A DNA stretch of 64,000 nucleotides from Mycolicibacterium agri. Lineage in GTDB: Bacteria > Actinomycetota > Actinomycetes > Mycobacteriales > Mycobacteriaceae. This document shows, in pieces, positions 8,134-15,686 of the stretch. The notes beneath the pieces were generated by a model that did no database searches, had not been told where the DNA came from, and saw nothing but the letters and a program-made list of their open reading frames with translations. The stretch covers positions 124,001-188,000 of the forward strand of contig NZ_PDCP01000001.1 in NCBI RefSeq assembly GCF_002553505.1, in the 5' to 3' direction. Numbering within the stretch: the stretch's first letter is position 1; every line of letters begins with the position of its first letter. Position numbers and translations under genes: made by a program.

Positions 8134-8811
8134 CTAGGTAGCTGGGTGGTCGTCCGCGGTCGCGTCTTCGCCGGCGTCCTCGTCGGCGTCGAACTCCAGC
8201 GAGTGAATGCTGGACCGGATATGGGTGGCGACCGCTTCCGCGGCGGCCTCGGGATCGCGGCGCAGATAGGCGTCCAGGATCGCTCGGTGTTCGACCTGCG
8301 GGTCGGGACCGACGCGGTGGGTGATCGCCAACGGCACGTACAGCGCCGCCGCTTCGAGCAGTGAACTGAGGATGCCGACCAGGCGCGGCGACGGGGCAGG
8401 CGAGATCAGCAGCTTGTGAAAGTCGCGATTGCACACCACCCAGCTGTGGTCGGCCTTCTGCGACATGTCCGCGTACAGCTCTTCGGCGCGGTTGAGAACG
8501 TCCAGCGTCACGTTGTCCACGGCCAGCCGGGTGGCGTCGGGTTCGAGCTTGAGGCGAATGGTGTGAATTTCCCTGGCGTCGGCGAGATCCAGTGACGTCA
8601 CCGCCGCGCCCTTGTGCGGAAGCAGCGTGACCAGGCCTTCGGTGGCGAGGTCGCGCAGCGCTTCACGCACCGGCGTCATGCTCACACCGAGATCCTTGGC
8701 CAGGGTGGCTTGGATGAGCGGTGCGCCCGGCGCCAGCTCGCCGGTGAGGATGCGGTTGCGCAACGCTTCATAGGCATAGGAGTGGGCAGTTCGCGGCGCA
8801 GCGACTGTCAT
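8134..8811 (-). CDS. GntR-family (FadR/FCD subfamily) transcriptional regulator
   Basis: A 225-residue regulator. The N-terminal winged HTH (residues about 8-75) contains AYEALRNRILTGELAPGAPL and DLGVSMTPVREALRDLATEGLV, the classic GntR pattern. The C-terminal FCD domain has RDFHKLL and VEHRAILDAYLRRD, with the His residues that usually bind a metal near the acid ligand. The ATG at 8811 is chosen over the longer ORF because GAGGGG lies 5 nt upstream and homology begins there. It diverges from the DUF3500 gene, with a palindrome TTCTATAGAA between them. FCD regulators normally repress neighbouring uptake and catabolic genes, which here would be the ABC operon, Gfo/Idh, DUF3500 and ADH genes. 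Confidence 0.88.
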   Translation of the reverse strand: MTVAAPRTAHSYAYEALRNRILTGELAPGAPLIQATLAKDLGVSMTPVREALRDLATEGLVTLLPHKGAAVTSLDLADAREIHTIRLKLEPDATRLAVDNVTLDVLNRAEELYADMSQKADHSWVVCNRDFHKLLISPAPSPRLVGILSSLLEAAALYVPLAITHRVGPDPQVEHRAILDAYLRRDPEAAAEAVATHIRSSIHSLEFDADEDAGEDATADDHPAT

Positions 8812-8905
8812 AGCCCCTCGTTTCGTCGTTGCCGTTGAGCGTTTGCCGGGTGACTCGCTCGCTGGGCACACGCCGTGAACCCCTGCGTGACCAGCCGGTT
8901 CGCCC

Positions 8906-8915
8906 TTCTATAGAA
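8906..8915. promoter_or_regulatory. Palindrome D between the GntR and DUF3500 genes
   Basis: TTCTATAGAA is a perfect 10-bp palindrome, 9 bp before the ATG of the DUF3500 gene and 95 bp from the GntR start. It contains a plausible -10 for the DUF3500 gene (TAGAAT). A related half-site occurs at 5115-5124. It could be an operator of the divergent GntR protein. Confidence 0.45.
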
Positions 8916-8924
8916 TACAGCATC

Positions 8925-10058
8925 ATGTCTGGCAGCCCGGCGAAACCCACACCTGGACAGCAGGCCGGCGCCATGATGGCCGAGTTGGCCGCGACCCTTC
9001 TCGAGTCGTGCAGCCCCGCTCAACGCGCCGATGTCGTCCGGTCATGGGACGACACCGACCGCACCACGTGGTTCTACACGCCGACCGACCACGGCGGCCT
9101 TCCGCTCAACGCGCAGCGCCCGACGCAGCAACAGCTGACCATGCGGCTGGTCGCGGAGGGGTTGTCCGGCCCGGCGTACAACACCGTGGCCGCGGTCATC
9201 GGGCTGGAGAACGTGCTCGACCGCATCGAGGGCTGGCAGCGCGACTGGGGCCGCGAACGCGGCCGCGACCCCGGCCTGTACTGGATCCGAGTGTTCGGCG
9301 AGCCGGGCAGCCAGCGCTGGGGATGGCGCTTCGGCGGCCACCACGTCTCGTTGAACTACGTGATCGTCGACGGAGGGCTGGTGTCGGCGACGCCGTGCTT
9401 CATCGGCGCGGACCCCGCGCGTTCGCCACTGCTGGCAGGAGGGGAACTGGCGCCGCTGCGGGCGGTCGAGGAGCTGGCCAGGTCGTTGGTCGACACGCTG
9501 AGCGAGAACCAGTTGCGCACGGCGCTGCTGCATCCCTCCGCCCCGAGCGACATCATCAGCGGCAACCGCGCGCGGCTGAACGGGCCGGCCGAGATGATCC
9601 ACATGAACGACGAAAAGCTCTGGGGCCGGCTGCTTGACGACTCGCGCATACGCGACCTCGCCGAGGTCATCGACCAGCGCGCCGAAGCGGGTTCGGGCTA
9701 TCACGCCGACGACCACCACAGGCTCGCCATTCGGGCCACACCGTCCGGGCTGGCCGCCGCGGACATGACCGCCGACCAGCGGGGGCTGCTCTACGAACTC
9801 GTCGCGGCGTACGAGTCGAGGGCACCCGAGGGTGTGCTGCCGCGCACCCCGGAGTCGCTGGACGGCGTCCACTTCGGTTGGGCGGGCCCGCTGGTCAGCG
9901 GCAGCCCGCACTACTACCGGATCCACGGGCCGGACCTGCTCGTGGAATACGACAACACGCAGCGCCACGCCAACCACGCGCACTCCGTGTGGCGCCGCCC
10001 CGAGAGCGACTTCGGCTTCGACGCGCTGGCCGCCCACCGGAGCAATCACCCCCATTGA
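8925..10058 (+). CDS. DUF3500 domain-containing protein
   Basis: A 377-residue protein that fits DUF3500 along nearly its whole length. Landmarks are RDPGLYWIRVFGEPG followed by WGWRFGGHHVSLNY (residues about 125-145), and near the C-terminus HYYRIHGPDLLVEYDNTQ and NHAHSVWR. The many conserved His, Asp and Asn residues suggest metal or ligand binding, but no reaction has been assigned that I know of. I place the start at the ATG at 8925 because homology begins there. The ATG follows the TAGAAT-like -10 by about 8 nt, so leaderless transcription is possible. It is followed by the alcohol dehydrogenase gene and is probably part of the GntR-linked pathway. Confidence 0.8.
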   Translation: MSGSPAKPTPGQQAGAMMAELAATLLESCSPAQRADVVRSWDDTDRTTWFYTPTDHGGLPLNAQRPTQQQLTMRLVAEGLSGPAYNTVAAVIGLENVLDRIEGWQRDWGRERGRDPGLYWIRVFGEPGSQRWGWRFGGHHVSLNYVIVDGGLVSATPCFIGADPARSPLLAGGELAPLRAVEELARSLVDTLSENQLRTALLHPSAPSDIISGNRARLNGPAEMIHMNDEKLWGRLLDDSRIRDLAEVIDQRAEAGSGYHADDHHRLAIRATPSGLAAADMTADQRGLLYELVAAYESRAPEGVLPRTPESLDGVHFGWAGPLVSGSPHYYRIHGPDLLVEYDNTQRHANHAHSVWRRPESDFGFDALAAHRSNHPH

Positions 10059-10096
10059 CCCGTCGCACGACGCGCCTCTGCGGTACTGTTTTCTAC

Positions 10097-10104
10097 AATT
10101 TATA
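10097..10104 (+). promoter_or_regulatory. AT-rich motif C upstream of the alcohol dehydrogenase
   Basis: AATTTATA is shared with motifs A2 and B and sits in CTACAATTTATAAAGTAG (10093-10110), which has CTAC/GTAG inverted ends. It lies about 20 bp before the GTG start of the alcohol dehydrogenase. It may be a GntR operator, a -10 box, or both. Confidence 0.4.
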
Positions 10105-10122
10105 AAGTAGTGGAGAGGCGGT

Positions 10123-11196
10123 GTGGTGGTCGAGGTTCCCGACGTCATGCGTGCCGCCGTCTTGTTCGGGCCCAATGATCTGCGGGTGGTCGAGAAACCG
10201 GTGCCGCGGCCCGCGCACGACGAAGTGCTCGTTCAGGTGGCCATGTGCGGCGCGTGCGGCACCGACGTCGCCATCCAGAGTGAGCCGTTCCCGGGCCAGC
10301 CGCCCTACGGGTCGTTCACCCCCGGCCACGAGTGGACGGGCACGGTCGTCGCCCGCGGCGCAGGCGTCGACGAGGTCGACATCGGGACACGTGTCGCCAT
10401 CCACGTCCACCACGGCTGCGGCCGCTGCCGCAACTGCCTTACCGGCTCCTACACGGCGTGCGAGAACTACGGCGACGCCGAAAAGGGACACAGTGCAACG
10501 GGTTTCACCCGCGACGGCGGGTTCGCCGAATATGTCGTGCACAACGTCAGCTGCATCTACCCGCTGCCCGACAACCTCAGCTGGGAAGAGTCGGTGCTGA
10601 TTTCGACCGCAGGCACTTCGGTCTACGGGCTGGACCGCGTCGGCGGCCTGATCGCCGGTGACACCGTCGTCGTGATCGGTCCCGGCCCGGTCGGCATCAT
10701 GACCGCGCAGACGGTGCGGGCGCTGGGCGCGACCAACGTCATCGTGGTCGGCACCCGCCAGGAACGCCTCGATCTCGCCGCCGCGCTCGGCGCCACCGAG
10801 GTCGTCAACGCCGTGACGCACGACCCGGTCGCCGAGGTGCGAAGGCTGACCGGCGGGCGGGGCGCCGACATGGTGATCGAGTCGTCCGGTCATCCGGACA
10901 CTCCCAATCAGGGTCTGCAGATGTTGCGCAGGGGCGGCAAGCTGTTGATCCTGGCCTTCTACAAGGACCCGGTCTCGTTCGACCTGAGTTTCGCCAACCG
11001 CGAGGAGATCTCGCTGTTCACCGCGCGCGGTGAGGGCCGTCGGGCCGTCGGCCGCGCGTTGCAGCTCGCCGCCGCCGGTCTGATCAGCGGCGAGCGGTTG
11101 GTCACTCACCGGTTCCCGCTGGACGAGATTCAAGCGGGTTTCGACATGCTGCGCAGTCGGCAAGGCAAACCGATGAAGGTGGTGTTCATCCCGTGA
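10123..11196 (+). CDS. Zinc-dependent alcohol dehydrogenase (MDR family)
   Basis: A 357-residue medium-chain dehydrogenase. Catalytic-zinc residues lie in MCGACGTD and GHEWTG. The four-Cys structural zinc lobe has spacing C-x2-C-x2-C-x7-C (HHGCGRCRNC then C). The Rossmann motif is VVIGPGPVGIM. The tail FDMLRSRQGKPMKVV is typical of threonine/sorbitol-dehydrogenase-like members. I use the GTG at 10123, 5 nt after GGAGAGG; an ATG at 10147 is also possible. The Dabb gene overlaps its stop by 4 nt (GTGA). The substrate is presumably a secondary alcohol in the same unknown pathway as the Gfo/Idh and amidohydrolase enzymes. Confidence 0.87.
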   Translation: MVVEVPDVMRAAVLFGPNDLRVVEKPVPRPAHDEVLVQVAMCGACGTDVAIQSEPFPGQPPYGSFTPGHEWTGTVVARGAGVDEVDIGTRVAIHVHHGCGRCRNCLTGSYTACENYGDAEKGHSATGFTRDGGFAEYVVHNVSCIYPLPDNLSWEESVLISTAGTSVYGLDRVGGLIAGDTVVVIGPGPVGIMTAQTVRALGATNVIVVGTRQERLDLAAALGATEVVNAVTHDPVAEVRRLTGGRGADMVIESSGHPDTPNQGLQMLRRGGKLLILAFYKDPVSFDLSFANREEISLFTARGEGRRAVGRALQLAAAGLISGERLVTHRFPLDEIQAGFDMLRSRQGKPMKVVFIP

Positions 11197-11483
11197 TCGA
11201 CCATGTGATCGCGTTCAAGGCGCCGGATCTCGACGCCGATGAGGAGAAAGAGCTATTCGCCAAACTCGCGGAGCTGCAGCATGTTCCGGGCGTTCGGGAG
11301 TTCTCGCTCGGGCGCAACTTCGGCGCTCGGTCGCGAGGTTTCGACGTGTGCATGCGCATCACGTTCGACACCAGAGAGGACCTCGACGCCTACGAGGCAC
11401 ACCCGATCCACAGGGAAGTGGTGGCCTACAACCGCCAGGTAACCCAGGAACACATCTGCTTCGACTTCGAGTCGACGGTCTAG
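11193..11483 (+). CDS. Dabb (stress-responsive A/B barrel) domain protein
   Basis: A 96-residue single Dabb domain. It starts MIDHVIAFKAP, has VPGVREFSLGRNFGA in the first half, and DAYEAHPIHREVVAYNR, the typical second-helix/strand signature with paired His residues. The GTG start overlaps the ADH stop by 4 nt, so its translation is coupled to the dehydrogenase. Single Dabb domains of this size dimerise into a barrel. The double-domain relative at 811-1503 lies in the ABC operon, so this locus uses the fold twice. Confidence 0.82.
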   Translation: MIDHVIAFKAPDLDADEEKELFAKLAELQHVPGVREFSLGRNFGARSRGFDVCMRITFDTREDLDAYEAHPIHREVVAYNRQVTQEHICFDFESTV

Positions 11484-11490
11484 CCGCCGC

Positions 11491-12231
11491 TCACTGCGCC
11501 AGCGCGAGGCCGCCCAGCGCGATGATCCAGCTGGCGAAGCTGCCGACGAGGAAGTACTCGGTGACGTCGTCGATGCCGATGATGTTGCCGTTCTGAAACG
11601 CCTTCTGCGCGTTGATCTCCGGGAATCGGATGATGCTCTTGGCCGCGACGACGGCGGTGGCCGCGGCGAGCTGTCCGGCCAGCCCCAGCCCGTAGATCAG
11701 CAGCCGCTCCATCGGGCCGAGCAGTCGCCCGCCCTTGAGCTTGTCCGACGCCTGCGGCTGACCCTCGGGCTTGACCGCACCGACCGAGCCTAGTACCAGC
11801 CGCACCAGCTGGTTGCCGGTGACGATCTGCAGCAGCGCAGCGCCGACGATCATCAGCAGGCGAGTCGGGTCCATGTCGCCGACGGCGGGTACGTCGACCC
11901 ACGACGACCACCGCGCGACCAGCCCGCCCACATCAGAAGCCCAGCCGGACAACACGATCAGCGTCGCCATCGCCAGGGCGACCACCGCCAGCGGCGCACC
12001 CTGGTGAGCGCCGGTGCGCTCGGCGCGGGCGCCGAGCATCACCCAGCCGGCGCTCGCCGCGGCCGCGACGGCCAACAACGCAAGGTCGCCGAGGTGCCAC
12101 AGGCCGGCCAGCACCGCGCAGACGATGACGACGACGGGCGCCAACACCACCGGCACCCAGACCGGGCGGATCAGCCGCCGGACCGCGTCGGCGACACCCA
12201 TCGCGATCAGCATGACCGCCACCGCGCTCAT
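11491..12231 (-). CDS. Hypothetical integral membrane protein, partner of SatD-like protein
   Basis: A 246-residue membrane protein with about five to six hydrophobic stretches: at the N-terminus (MSAVAVMLIAMGVADAV), around VPVVLAPVVVIVCAVLAGLW, LALLAVAAAASAGWVML, LAVVALAMATLIVLSGW, LLMIVGAALLQIVTG, and a final pair near the C-terminus. I do not recognise a named domain. The ATG at 12231 overlaps the stop of the SatD-like gene by 4 nt (12228-12231), so the two are co-translated. A long upstream extension of the reading frame is only the shadow of the SatD gene. The motif KSIIRFPEINAQKAFQNGN near residue 205 is a conserved-looking cytosolic loop. Confidence 0.75.
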   Translation of the reverse strand: MSAVAVMLIAMGVADAVRRLIRPVWVPVVLAPVVVIVCAVLAGLWHLGDLALLAVAAAASAGWVMLGARAERTGAHQGAPLAVVALAMATLIVLSGWASDVGGLVARWSSWVDVPAVGDMDPTRLLMIVGAALLQIVTGNQLVRLVLGSVGAVKPEGQPQASDKLKGGRLLGPMERLLIYGLGLAGQLAAATAVVAAKSIIRFPEINAQKAFQNGNIIGIDDVTEYFLVGSFASWIIALGGLALAQ

Positions 12232-12875
12232 GGCACGCCCCGCAGGTATTCGCTTGCGAGCACAAGCAAGTCGAGACCGTCGCGACCGGCGCGCTGAGAC
12301 ACCGCCGACGGGCTGATGCCCTCGGCCGCGGCGATGTCCTTCTTGGTTTGGTTCTGCAACAGTGCCTTCACAATCCGCCTCGATCGGTCGTTCAACGATC
12401 CAATCAGGTGGTCCCGACAAATCAGCGCGGCGTTGATCGACGCCACGTCGGCGCGGGTGTCGGCGCCGGCCCGAAACGAGGTCCGCACGAGCGCGAGGCC
12501 GGGCTGCCGCTGCGCTGACGCGGTCCACTCGATCGCCTCGCGCGCGGCCCACCAGCCGGGGCCGTCTTGGATTCCCGAAGCCTCATCGAGCACGGTGACT
12601 TCGCCCCAGCCGATGCCGAAGCGCACGTCGATGTCGGGCGCGACGGCCAACCGCAGCGAAAGCGTTGCGTCGATGGCGCGGCCGACGCTGGTGAACGCGC
12701 CCTGGAACTCGTCGCCGACCGTGAAGGCGGGCGGGTCGAGTGCCTCGCCGGCCAGGTCGCTCAGGGCATCGTTGAGCAGGCGGTGGGCCGCGGCGCGGTC
12801 GGCGACCGTGCGGGACCCGACCACGTCGCCGATCAACGTAGCCCGCAATGAAGGGCTGGACTTCATCCGGCTCAT
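12228..12875 (-). CDS. SatD family protein with C-terminal HTH
   Basis: A 215-residue protein resembling the SatD family (named after a Streptococcus acid-tolerance gene). It has IGDVVGSR near the N-terminus, FTVGDEFQGAF (residues about 50-60) and RFGIGWGEVTVLDE. The C-terminal 50 residues form a sigma-region-4/LuxR-like HTH (RRIVKALLQNQTKKDIAAAEGISPSAVSQR). This suggests DNA binding, possibly to the twin palindromes directly upstream. The ATG at 12875 lies 6 nt after a -10-like TATAGT, so the mRNA is probably leaderless. The downstream membrane protein overlaps by 4 nt. The biochemical role of the family is unknown to me. Confidence 0.75.
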   Translation of the reverse strand: MSRMKSSPSLRATLIGDVVGSRTVADRAAAHRLLNDALSDLAGEALDPPAFTVGDEFQGAFTSVGRAIDATLSLRLAVAPDIDVRFGIGWGEVTVLDEASGIQDGPGWWAAREAIEWTASAQRQPGLALVRTSFRAGADTRADVASINAALICRDHLIGSLNDRSRRIVKALLQNQTKKDIAAAEGISPSAVSQRAGRDGLDLLVLASEYLRGVP

Positions 12876-12922
12876 ATGAAGACTATAGCTTCATTATTGG
12901 TCAATGAAGGTCATAGCTTCAT
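12876..12922 (-). promoter_or_regulatory. Double 19-bp palindrome and promoter of the SatD-like operon
   Basis: Two copies of ATGAAG-N7-CTTCAT occur at 12876-12894 and 12904-12922, 28 bp apart. The inner copy contains the -10-like TATAGT (minus strand) and ends exactly at the start codon of the SatD-like gene. A repressor bound here would cover promoter and start. The HTH at the C-terminus of the SatD-like protein makes autoregulation the simplest idea. Confidence 0.6.
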
Positions 12923-13003
12923 AACAGCGATCCGTCTCAGGTAGGACCGTGGTGATCAGGCCGATTCCGGCGAAGGAACCCGGAATCGCGCTGCAGCGTC
13001 TGT

Positions 13004-14068
13004 CTAGTCGACGATGTGTCCTGAGGCGGCCCGCAGGTGCTTGACCGCGTCGCCGACGATCGACTCGATCAACTCCGCGCACGACGGCAGATCGCCGAGG
13101 ATGCCGGCCACCTGGCCCGACGCCAGCACGCCCGCCTCGGTGTTGCCCTCGACGAGGCCCGCCTTCAGCAGCATCGGGGTGTTGGCCGCCATCACCACCT
13201 GAGACCACGAAAGTTCCTTGCCGTGACGCATCTCGAGGCCGTCTTTGATCATCGACCGCCACGTCATGTGCGACATCTTCTTGAACTTCTGCGCGTTGCG
13301 CACCGCCGCGGTGAACCCGCGCAGCCGCGAACCGCTTTCGAGTTTCTCGACCAGACCGGTGCGCAGCACCCGGTGCGGCATGCCGTCGACGCGGGTGGAC
13401 ACCACGGTGCCGTCGAGTCCGGCCTGCAGGTAGCGCTGCTTGACCTCGTCGGGAACCGTCGAATCCGACGTCAACAGGAACCGTGTGCCCATCGCGACAC
13501 CGGCGGCGCCGTAGGACAGCGCGGCGGCAAGGCCCCTGCCGTCGAAGAAGCCGCCCGCGGCCACCACCGGAATGTCGACCGCGTCGAGCACCGACGGCAG
13601 CAGCAGCGTCGTCGCGACGGGTCCGGTGTGGCCTCCGCCCTCGCCGCCCTGCACGATCACCGCGTCGGCGCCCCAGCCCGCGACCTTCTTGGCATGCTTG
13701 GCCGCACCGACCGACGGAATCACCACCACGCCGGCTTCTTTGAGCTTGGCTATCAGATCGGGTTTGGGGGCCAACGCGAACGACGCGACCTTGACGCCCT
13801 CGCGGATGAGCAGGTCCACCCGGTCGCCTGCGTCGCCCGCGTCGGCGCGGATGTTGATGCCGAACGGTTTGTCGGTCGCGGCCTTCACCTTCGTGACGGC
13901 GGTCTGCAGCTCGTCGAGCGTCATCGTCGCCGACGCGAGAATGCCGAGGCCGCCCGCATTGGCCGTCGCCGAAACCAGCCGTGCACCGGCCACCCAGCCC
14001 ATGCCGGTCTGCACCACCGGATGCTCGATGCCGACCAGCTCGGTCAACGGCGTCCGCAGCCTGCTCAT
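13004..14068 (-). CDS. ipdC: IpdC, FMN-dependent oxidoreductase of HIP degradation
   Basis: A 354-residue member of the nitronate-monooxygenase-like/2-nitropropane-dioxygenase flavoprotein family, equivalent to Rv3553. It begins LTELVGIEHPVVQTGMGWVAG. The FMN-phosphate-binding region contains GEGGGHTGPV (residues about 141-150), then VAAGGFFDGRG and ALSYGAAGVAMGTRFL. In HIP catabolism IpdC acts on hydroxylated HIC-CoA, preparing the substrate for ring-D cleavage by EchA20. It is the last gene of echA20-ipdA-ipdB-ipdC, overlapping ipdB by 4 nt. In M. tuberculosis fdxB follows; here the SatD-like operon follows instead. Confidence 0.92.
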   Translation of the reverse strand: MSRLRTPLTELVGIEHPVVQTGMGWVAGARLVSATANAGGLGILASATMTLDELQTAVTKVKAATDKPFGINIRADAGDAGDRVDLLIREGVKVASFALAPKPDLIAKLKEAGVVVIPSVGAAKHAKKVAGWGADAVIVQGGEGGGHTGPVATTLLLPSVLDAVDIPVVAAGGFFDGRGLAAALSYGAAGVAMGTRFLLTSDSTVPDEVKQRYLQAGLDGTVVSTRVDGMPHRVLRTGLVEKLESGSRLRGFTAAVRNAQKFKKMSHMTWRSMIKDGLEMRHGKELSWSQVVMAANTPMLLKAGLVEGNTEAGVLASGQVAGILGDLPSCAELIESIVGDAVKHLRAASGHIVD

Positions 14069-14814
14069 CCGCGGATCTCCTTGTCCCGCAGCGACTTGGG
14101 GTCGATCGCCTCACGGATAAGCTTCAGTTCGTCGTCGGTCGGCAGCCGGGTCTCGGCGGCATCGTCCAGCCCGGCGATCTCGAACGAGGTGTTCTCCCGC
14201 ACCCTGTCCGGATCGACACCGGGGTGCAGTGACACCGCGCGCATGGTGTGATCCGGGCCGTTGAAGTCGAACACGCCGAGATTCGACACCACCCGGTACA
14301 CGTTGACGAACCGAAACGCGGGGTTGTCGGGATCGACCTTGTCCCAGCCGATTCCGGACACCACGTCGACGCGATCGCAGAACACCCGCTTCGAGTGGTT
14401 GCCCACCCAGTAGCTGGTCGCGTGATTGATGGTGTTGCCAGGAGCGCCCCGCACGCCGAACATCTGCCGCCTCGGATGCTGCAACGGCCCGAACGCCGAG
14501 AGGTTCTGGTTGCCGAACCGGTCGATCTGGTTGGCGCCCATCACCACATGGCGTCGGCCCCACGCCAACGTCTCGAAAACCCGGCCGAACGGCATCCAGC
14601 CCTCGATCGCACCGGCCGCGCCGATCGCCGGCGTGTCGGCCAGCAGGCGAGCCTCGCCGTCGGTCAGCAGGATGTCGGGCGAGAAGGTCAGCCGGGCCAG
14701 CCGGGCACCGACCGACACCATGGTCGTCATCGGGCTGACCATGATTTCACCTGCGTCGCGGAACAATTCGGCGCACGCGACGGCACACACCTCGGCACGG
14801 GTCACCGACATCAC
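14065..14814 (-). CDS. ipdB: IpdB, beta subunit of COCHEA-CoA hydrolase (ring C opening)
   Basis: A 249-residue CoA-transferase-fold subunit, equivalent to Rv3552. Recognisable parts are VSPMTTMVSVGARLARLTFSP, ANQIDRFGNQNLSAFGP and RGAPGNTINHATSYWVG. IpdAB is structurally a class I CoA transferase but works as a hydrolase that opens the last steroid ring (ring C) of COCHEA-CoA. The ATG overlaps the ipdA stop by 4 nt, and its own stop overlaps ipdC, so subunit stoichiometry is set by coupled translation. The second ATG one codon later is an equally good start. Confidence 0.93.
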   Translation of the reverse strand: MMSVTRAEVCAVACAELFRDAGEIMVSPMTTMVSVGARLARLTFSPDILLTDGEARLLADTPAIGAAGAIEGWMPFGRVFETLAWGRRHVVMGANQIDRFGNQNLSAFGPLQHPRRQMFGVRGAPGNTINHATSYWVGNHSKRVFCDRVDVVSGIGWDKVDPDNPAFRFVNVYRVVSNLGVFDFNGPDHTMRAVSLHPGVDPDRVRENTSFEIAGLDDAAETRLPTDDELKLIREAIDPKSLRDKEIRG

Positions 14815-15686
14815 TGCTGCTCTCCAAACTTGCGGACCGCGGCCTGGTAGTCGGCCTCGTCGCCCGACAGGTAGGTGCGAACGAACTGCTGCCAGGTCTC
14901 GTCGGACGCCGCCGACTCGGCGTAGTGGCGCTGGAACTTCTCGTCACGCTTGTAGTCCGGTTCGGCGGTGGTGAAGTGCGCCCCGTTGGGGGCCTCGACC
15001 ACGCTGTCCACCATCATCCGGTTGACCAGCAACGCCTGCGGCGGAACCGATTTCACCAGCTCCTCGGTCGGCACCACCCGCTCGACGGACAGGAACCGCC
15101 GCTTTGCGGCCATCAGGTACAGATCGTCGAAGTAGGGGTCGATCCCGGTGTAGGCGGCGTTGCCCTGCTCATCGCCGAGGTTCATGTGCACGAACGCCGC
15201 GTCGAGGTTGAGCGCGGGCATCGCGATGAGCTCTTCGTAGCCGCCGTCGGTGGGGTAGGGGGACGTGACGGTCTTCAACTCCTCGCCCCAGAACGCGCGC
15301 ACGTCGCTGCCGAGGCCGGCGCGGATAGGCAGGAAGGCAAGCCGTTGCGCGGCAGCCTGCAAACCGCAGCGCAGCATGCCCTCGTCCATCTCGCGCGACT
15401 CGATCGAGCCGCTGGTGCGCGCCTTGGAGAACCACGGGTCGTAGAACGGCGGCGAATCCAGCGAGACGAAACCGTAGTAGACCCGCTTGACCTTGCCGGC
15501 CGAGCACAGCAGACCGATGTCGGGTCCGCCGTAGGTGACGACGGTCAGGTCGGTGACGTCGGTGCGCAGCAGCGCGCGCACGAACGCCATCGGCTTGCGC
15601 CGCGAACCCCAGCCGCCGATGCCGATCGTCATCCCGCTCTCGATCGAGGCGACAGCCTCGTCCAGCGTCGTCCTTTTGTCTGTCAC
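14811..15686 (-). CDS. ipdA: IpdA, alpha subunit of COCHEA-CoA hydrolase
   Basis: A 291-residue CoA-transferase-fold subunit, equivalent to Rv3551. The N-terminal part reads TLDEAVASIESGMTIGIGGWGSRRKPM, followed by TYGGPDIGLLCSAGKV. The segment with IESREMDEGMLR (residues about 95-106) is where the catalytic Glu of IpdA enzymes is expected. It pairs with IpdB to hydrolyse the ring of COCHEA-CoA. The GTG start overlaps the echA20 stop by 4 nt (GTGA). Its expression should follow the KstR2-controlled promoter upstream of echA20. Confidence 0.93.
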   Translation of the reverse strand: MTDKRTTLDEAVASIESGMTIGIGGWGSRRKPMAFVRALLRTDVTDLTVVTYGGPDIGLLCSAGKVKRVYYGFVSLDSPPFYDPWFSKARTSGSIESREMDEGMLRCGLQAAAQRLAFLPIRAGLGSDVRAFWGEELKTVTSPYPTDGGYEELIAMPALNLDAAFVHMNLGDEQGNAAYTGIDPYFDDLYLMAAKRRFLSVERVVPTEELVKSVPPQALLVNRMMVDSVVEAPNGAHFTTAEPDYKRDEKFQRHYAESAASDETWQQFVRTYLSGDEADYQAAVRKFGEQQ

